NCBI RefSeq assembly: GCF_036373705.1
Contig: NC_089854.1
Location: 21,163,839-21,227,838, forward strand
DNA length: 64,000 nt
From: Amia ocellicauda
Taxonomy: Eukaryota > Chordata > Actinopteri > Amiiformes > Amiidae
Direction of reading: 5' to 3'
How positions within the stretch are numbered: the stretch's first letter is position 1; each line of letters opens with the position of its first letter. Below the pieces are notes generated by a model. That model was not told the origin of the DNA, ran no database searches, and saw only the letters and a program-made list of their open reading frames with translations. A program made the translations under genes and the position numbers. Below, one piece after another: positions 62,226-64,000 of this stretch.

Positions 62226-64000
62226 TAATCAAATTTAAATCAACAAAAACATTAAAGCACCAATGTATTGAGAACATCTGTTCAGTCTGTACTTGTAATA
62301 TAGCAGCATATTTTCCTGAGCTGTTTAGCACTCCTGTCATTTCACATTTTATTTTACTGTGCTTCATTATGCGTCTGCTTGCTTTTCCATTGTTTTATCT
62401 CCTGTTGTTTACTGTCATTTCCCCTCTGCCCCCTCCCTTTAGCTCATACCTAGGACGTCACTGCATCATGTCTGCACTTGTTAACTCTTTGAACTTGGAT
62501 GTGTGCCTTGTGTCTTTTATTAACTGTACTTCTGCACTTTTATAATTCTTAAATTGTATTTACTATTAATGCTTAATTTGAATTCTGTATTGAATTGTAT
62601 TGTTGCACTTGTGTAATACTTGTGTAAACTGTAAATCGCCCTGGACAAGGGTGTCTGCCAATAAATAAACAATAATAATGATAAATAGGTAGATAAAATA
62701 GGTTTATATTTAGAGACAAAATTTAAAAAATGTTTTGCTCAAGAAAAAAAGTTTGAATTCTCCAGAATCGTTTGAAATTATTTTATATATACTTATTAAT
62801 TAATTAATTCATATTATTTTCCCAACACAGATGAAGAGTGCAATACGCTGCCAGTCGAGAAATGGACAGAAGCCCACGTGAGCTCCTGGTTAACATCCAT
62901 AGGAGTTAAAGAACAGTATGTTAAGAAACTTAACGAAGAGGAAGTAGATGGACCAGTTCTAAGAGAAATAACAGAGGAATTTCTCAAACAGCAGACTGGT
63001 ATGAAATCGGGGCCAGCGCTCTTAATACTGCAAAAACGCAATGAGCTGATTAATTCTCGGCAGGCTCTGGGAAAGGAGCAGCCTTCTCTGAAGGCAAAAA
63101 TGTCACCGGATTCCCCAGCTGTCGGCCAAAGTGATCAGCAAGAAACGAGTCCAGTAAGAATCAACGCTGTGAAGGGTCAGGACCGTCCAGAGGCAGAAAC
63201 AGATGCAGCAGCGGGTCAGAGAGCGAGCTTGTTTTCACAAAAGAGAGACTGCAAACCACGGCCATTTGGCAAAGAGGGGATTGACATCAAATATGTGAAA
63301 CACAATGTGCTGCAGCCAGAATCGGGAGTTGTGGACCTAATTACCCCCTGCCGTGAATACAAATCTTTAACTACAGCAGCTCGTCTGGATCGTCCCAGAC
63401 TTCAGGCCAAGTTTGCCAAAGAGCTTCTCAAGTTTGGCTCTGGGTGCATGAATGTTCGCTCAAATGGCACAATTTACTTTGGGGTCGTGGACAGTAGAGA
63501 AGACCATGGTTTTGTGCATGGTGAAATCATTGGTGTGCCCGTGGAAGAGAAAGACCTCTATGTTGATGCCTTAGATCACATAGGAAAGAGTTTTTCTGCT
63601 CCTGACAGTGAGCATGTCTGGCAGTGCATACGCCCACCACAGTTTATAGAAGTTGTTGACATGAATAGCTCGGAAAAACATTTCGTCATTGAGGTTGACA
63701 TTGTACCTGCAGTTAGCATTGTAAAGGGCAAAGTTTACTCTGTCCGTCTACCTAATTTTAAGGAATCCTCGAATAAGGTTGAAAGGGAAAAGACCACTAT
63801 TTATCGCAGAGTAGGAGCCAAAACAGAACCTGTTAGTGACCCCCTTGAGTTCTACCAAAATGTAAAAGACAGAGACGCCCAACGGGAGAGAGCAGAAGTT
63901 TCACACTTTCGTAACGCACCAGATGTCTGTGAAGACCTGGGGAGAAAACTGATGGTTCTGCTGACTGGTGGCAAGCAATATATAGAAAAGGACAAGTGGT
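62114..64000 (+). CDS. SAMD9/SAMD9L-like protein, 5' part (continues past window)
   Basis: Coding parts 62114-62117 and 62831-64000 give 391 codons with no stop before the window end. Residues about 9-78 form a SAM domain (WTEAHVSSWLTSIGV, VDGPVLREITEEFL, GPALLILQKR). A polar linker follows. Residues about 155-330 match the Schlafen-type AlbA_2 region of SAMD9 (KFAKELLKFGSGCMNVRSNG, TIYFGVVD, FVIEVDIVPA, TTIYRRVGAKTEPV). The rest of the protein (P-loop NTPase, TPR, OB regions in the family) would lie to the right. Known members are interferon-linked cytosolic factors that restrict poxviruses and cell growth, and the AlbA_2 region is linked to tRNA cleavage. Whether it is SAMD9 or SAMD9L cannot be told for a fish homologue. 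Direct use of ATG 63001 would cut the SAM domain, so the split start is preferred. Confidence 0.85.
62154..62221. repeat. AT dinucleotide microsatellite
   Basis: About 34 AT units in the 713-base intron between the start-codon exon and the main exon of the SAMD9-like gene, beginning 37 bases after the donor. Confidence 0.95.
62390..62690 (+). mobile_element. L2-like LINE 3' tail in SAMD9-like intron 2
   Basis: Ends with AAATCGCCCTGGACAAGGGT then GTCTGCCAATAAATAA, the conserved 3' hairpin tail of fish L2/CR1-type elements, here on the + strand. The left limit is approximate. No RT coding remains. Confidence 0.7.

Noticed and set aside
62114-62545. 143-aa plus-strand frame with poly(Ile-Tyr)
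   Set aside because: It reads through the exon 2 donor into the AT microsatellite; the only real coding part is the first four bases.
63001-63003. ATG at 63001 as start of the SAMD9-like protein
   Set aside because: It lies inside the SAM domain; the upstream frame is open and codes the rest of the domain, and a phase-matching ATGG exon exists at 62114.

Overview
The window is vertebrate nuclear DNA, most likely from a ray-finned fish. The genes are split into many short exons with GT-AG introns. The interspersed repeats are of fish type: a Tc1-like family with about 98% similar copies by eye, L2-type LINE tails, a second LINE ending in ATTGA repeats, and several MITE-like elements. The species cannot be named from the sequence; the repeat types would fit a non-teleost or early-branching ray-finned fish (inference).

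Layout, left to right. 1-27845 holds TEX2 on the + strand. All 11 coding exons were placed by splice sites and reading phase, giving about 1130 aa; the first 7.7 kb is intron or upstream sequence. A long 3' UTR with tandem poly(A) signals runs to about 30.67 kb. Between TEX2 and ERN1, on the minus strand at about 31.5-32.43 kb, is a small spliced transcription unit. Its last intron carries a box C/D snoRNA whose guide pairs with 28S rRNA at the site modified by SNORD104. This makes the unit the apparent counterpart of mammalian SNHG25/SNORD104, which as I recall also lies between TEX2 and ERN1. Its first two exons carry a 29-codon reading frame. At 33.96-53.0 kb is ERN1 (IRE1alpha) on the + strand, with all 22 coding exons, about 1007 aa, and the kinase and RNase catalytic residues in place. 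Its 3' UTR ends near 54.94 kb. At 55.2-58.0 kb is a nest of DNA transposons. From about 58.08 kb to the window edge is the 5' part of a SAMD9/SAMD9L-like gene (SAM domain, then a Schlafen-type AlbA_2 region). Its start codon sits alone at the end of a 56-nt exon.

How the genes relate. TEX2 is an ER membrane lipid-transfer protein of the SMP class. ERN1 is the ER stress sensor that splices XBP1 mRNA. The snoRNA unit acts in rRNA 2'-O-methylation. SAMD9-like proteins are cytosolic antiviral and growth-restricting factors. Only the TEX2 - snoRNA host - ERN1 block looks like ancient synteny. The SAMD9-like gene next to ERN1 is a different arrangement from mammals.

Limits. Exon boundaries of the three protein genes were checked by hand for GT-AG sites and phase. 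Transcript ends, promoters and the non-coding exons of the snoRNA host are inferences from motifs.
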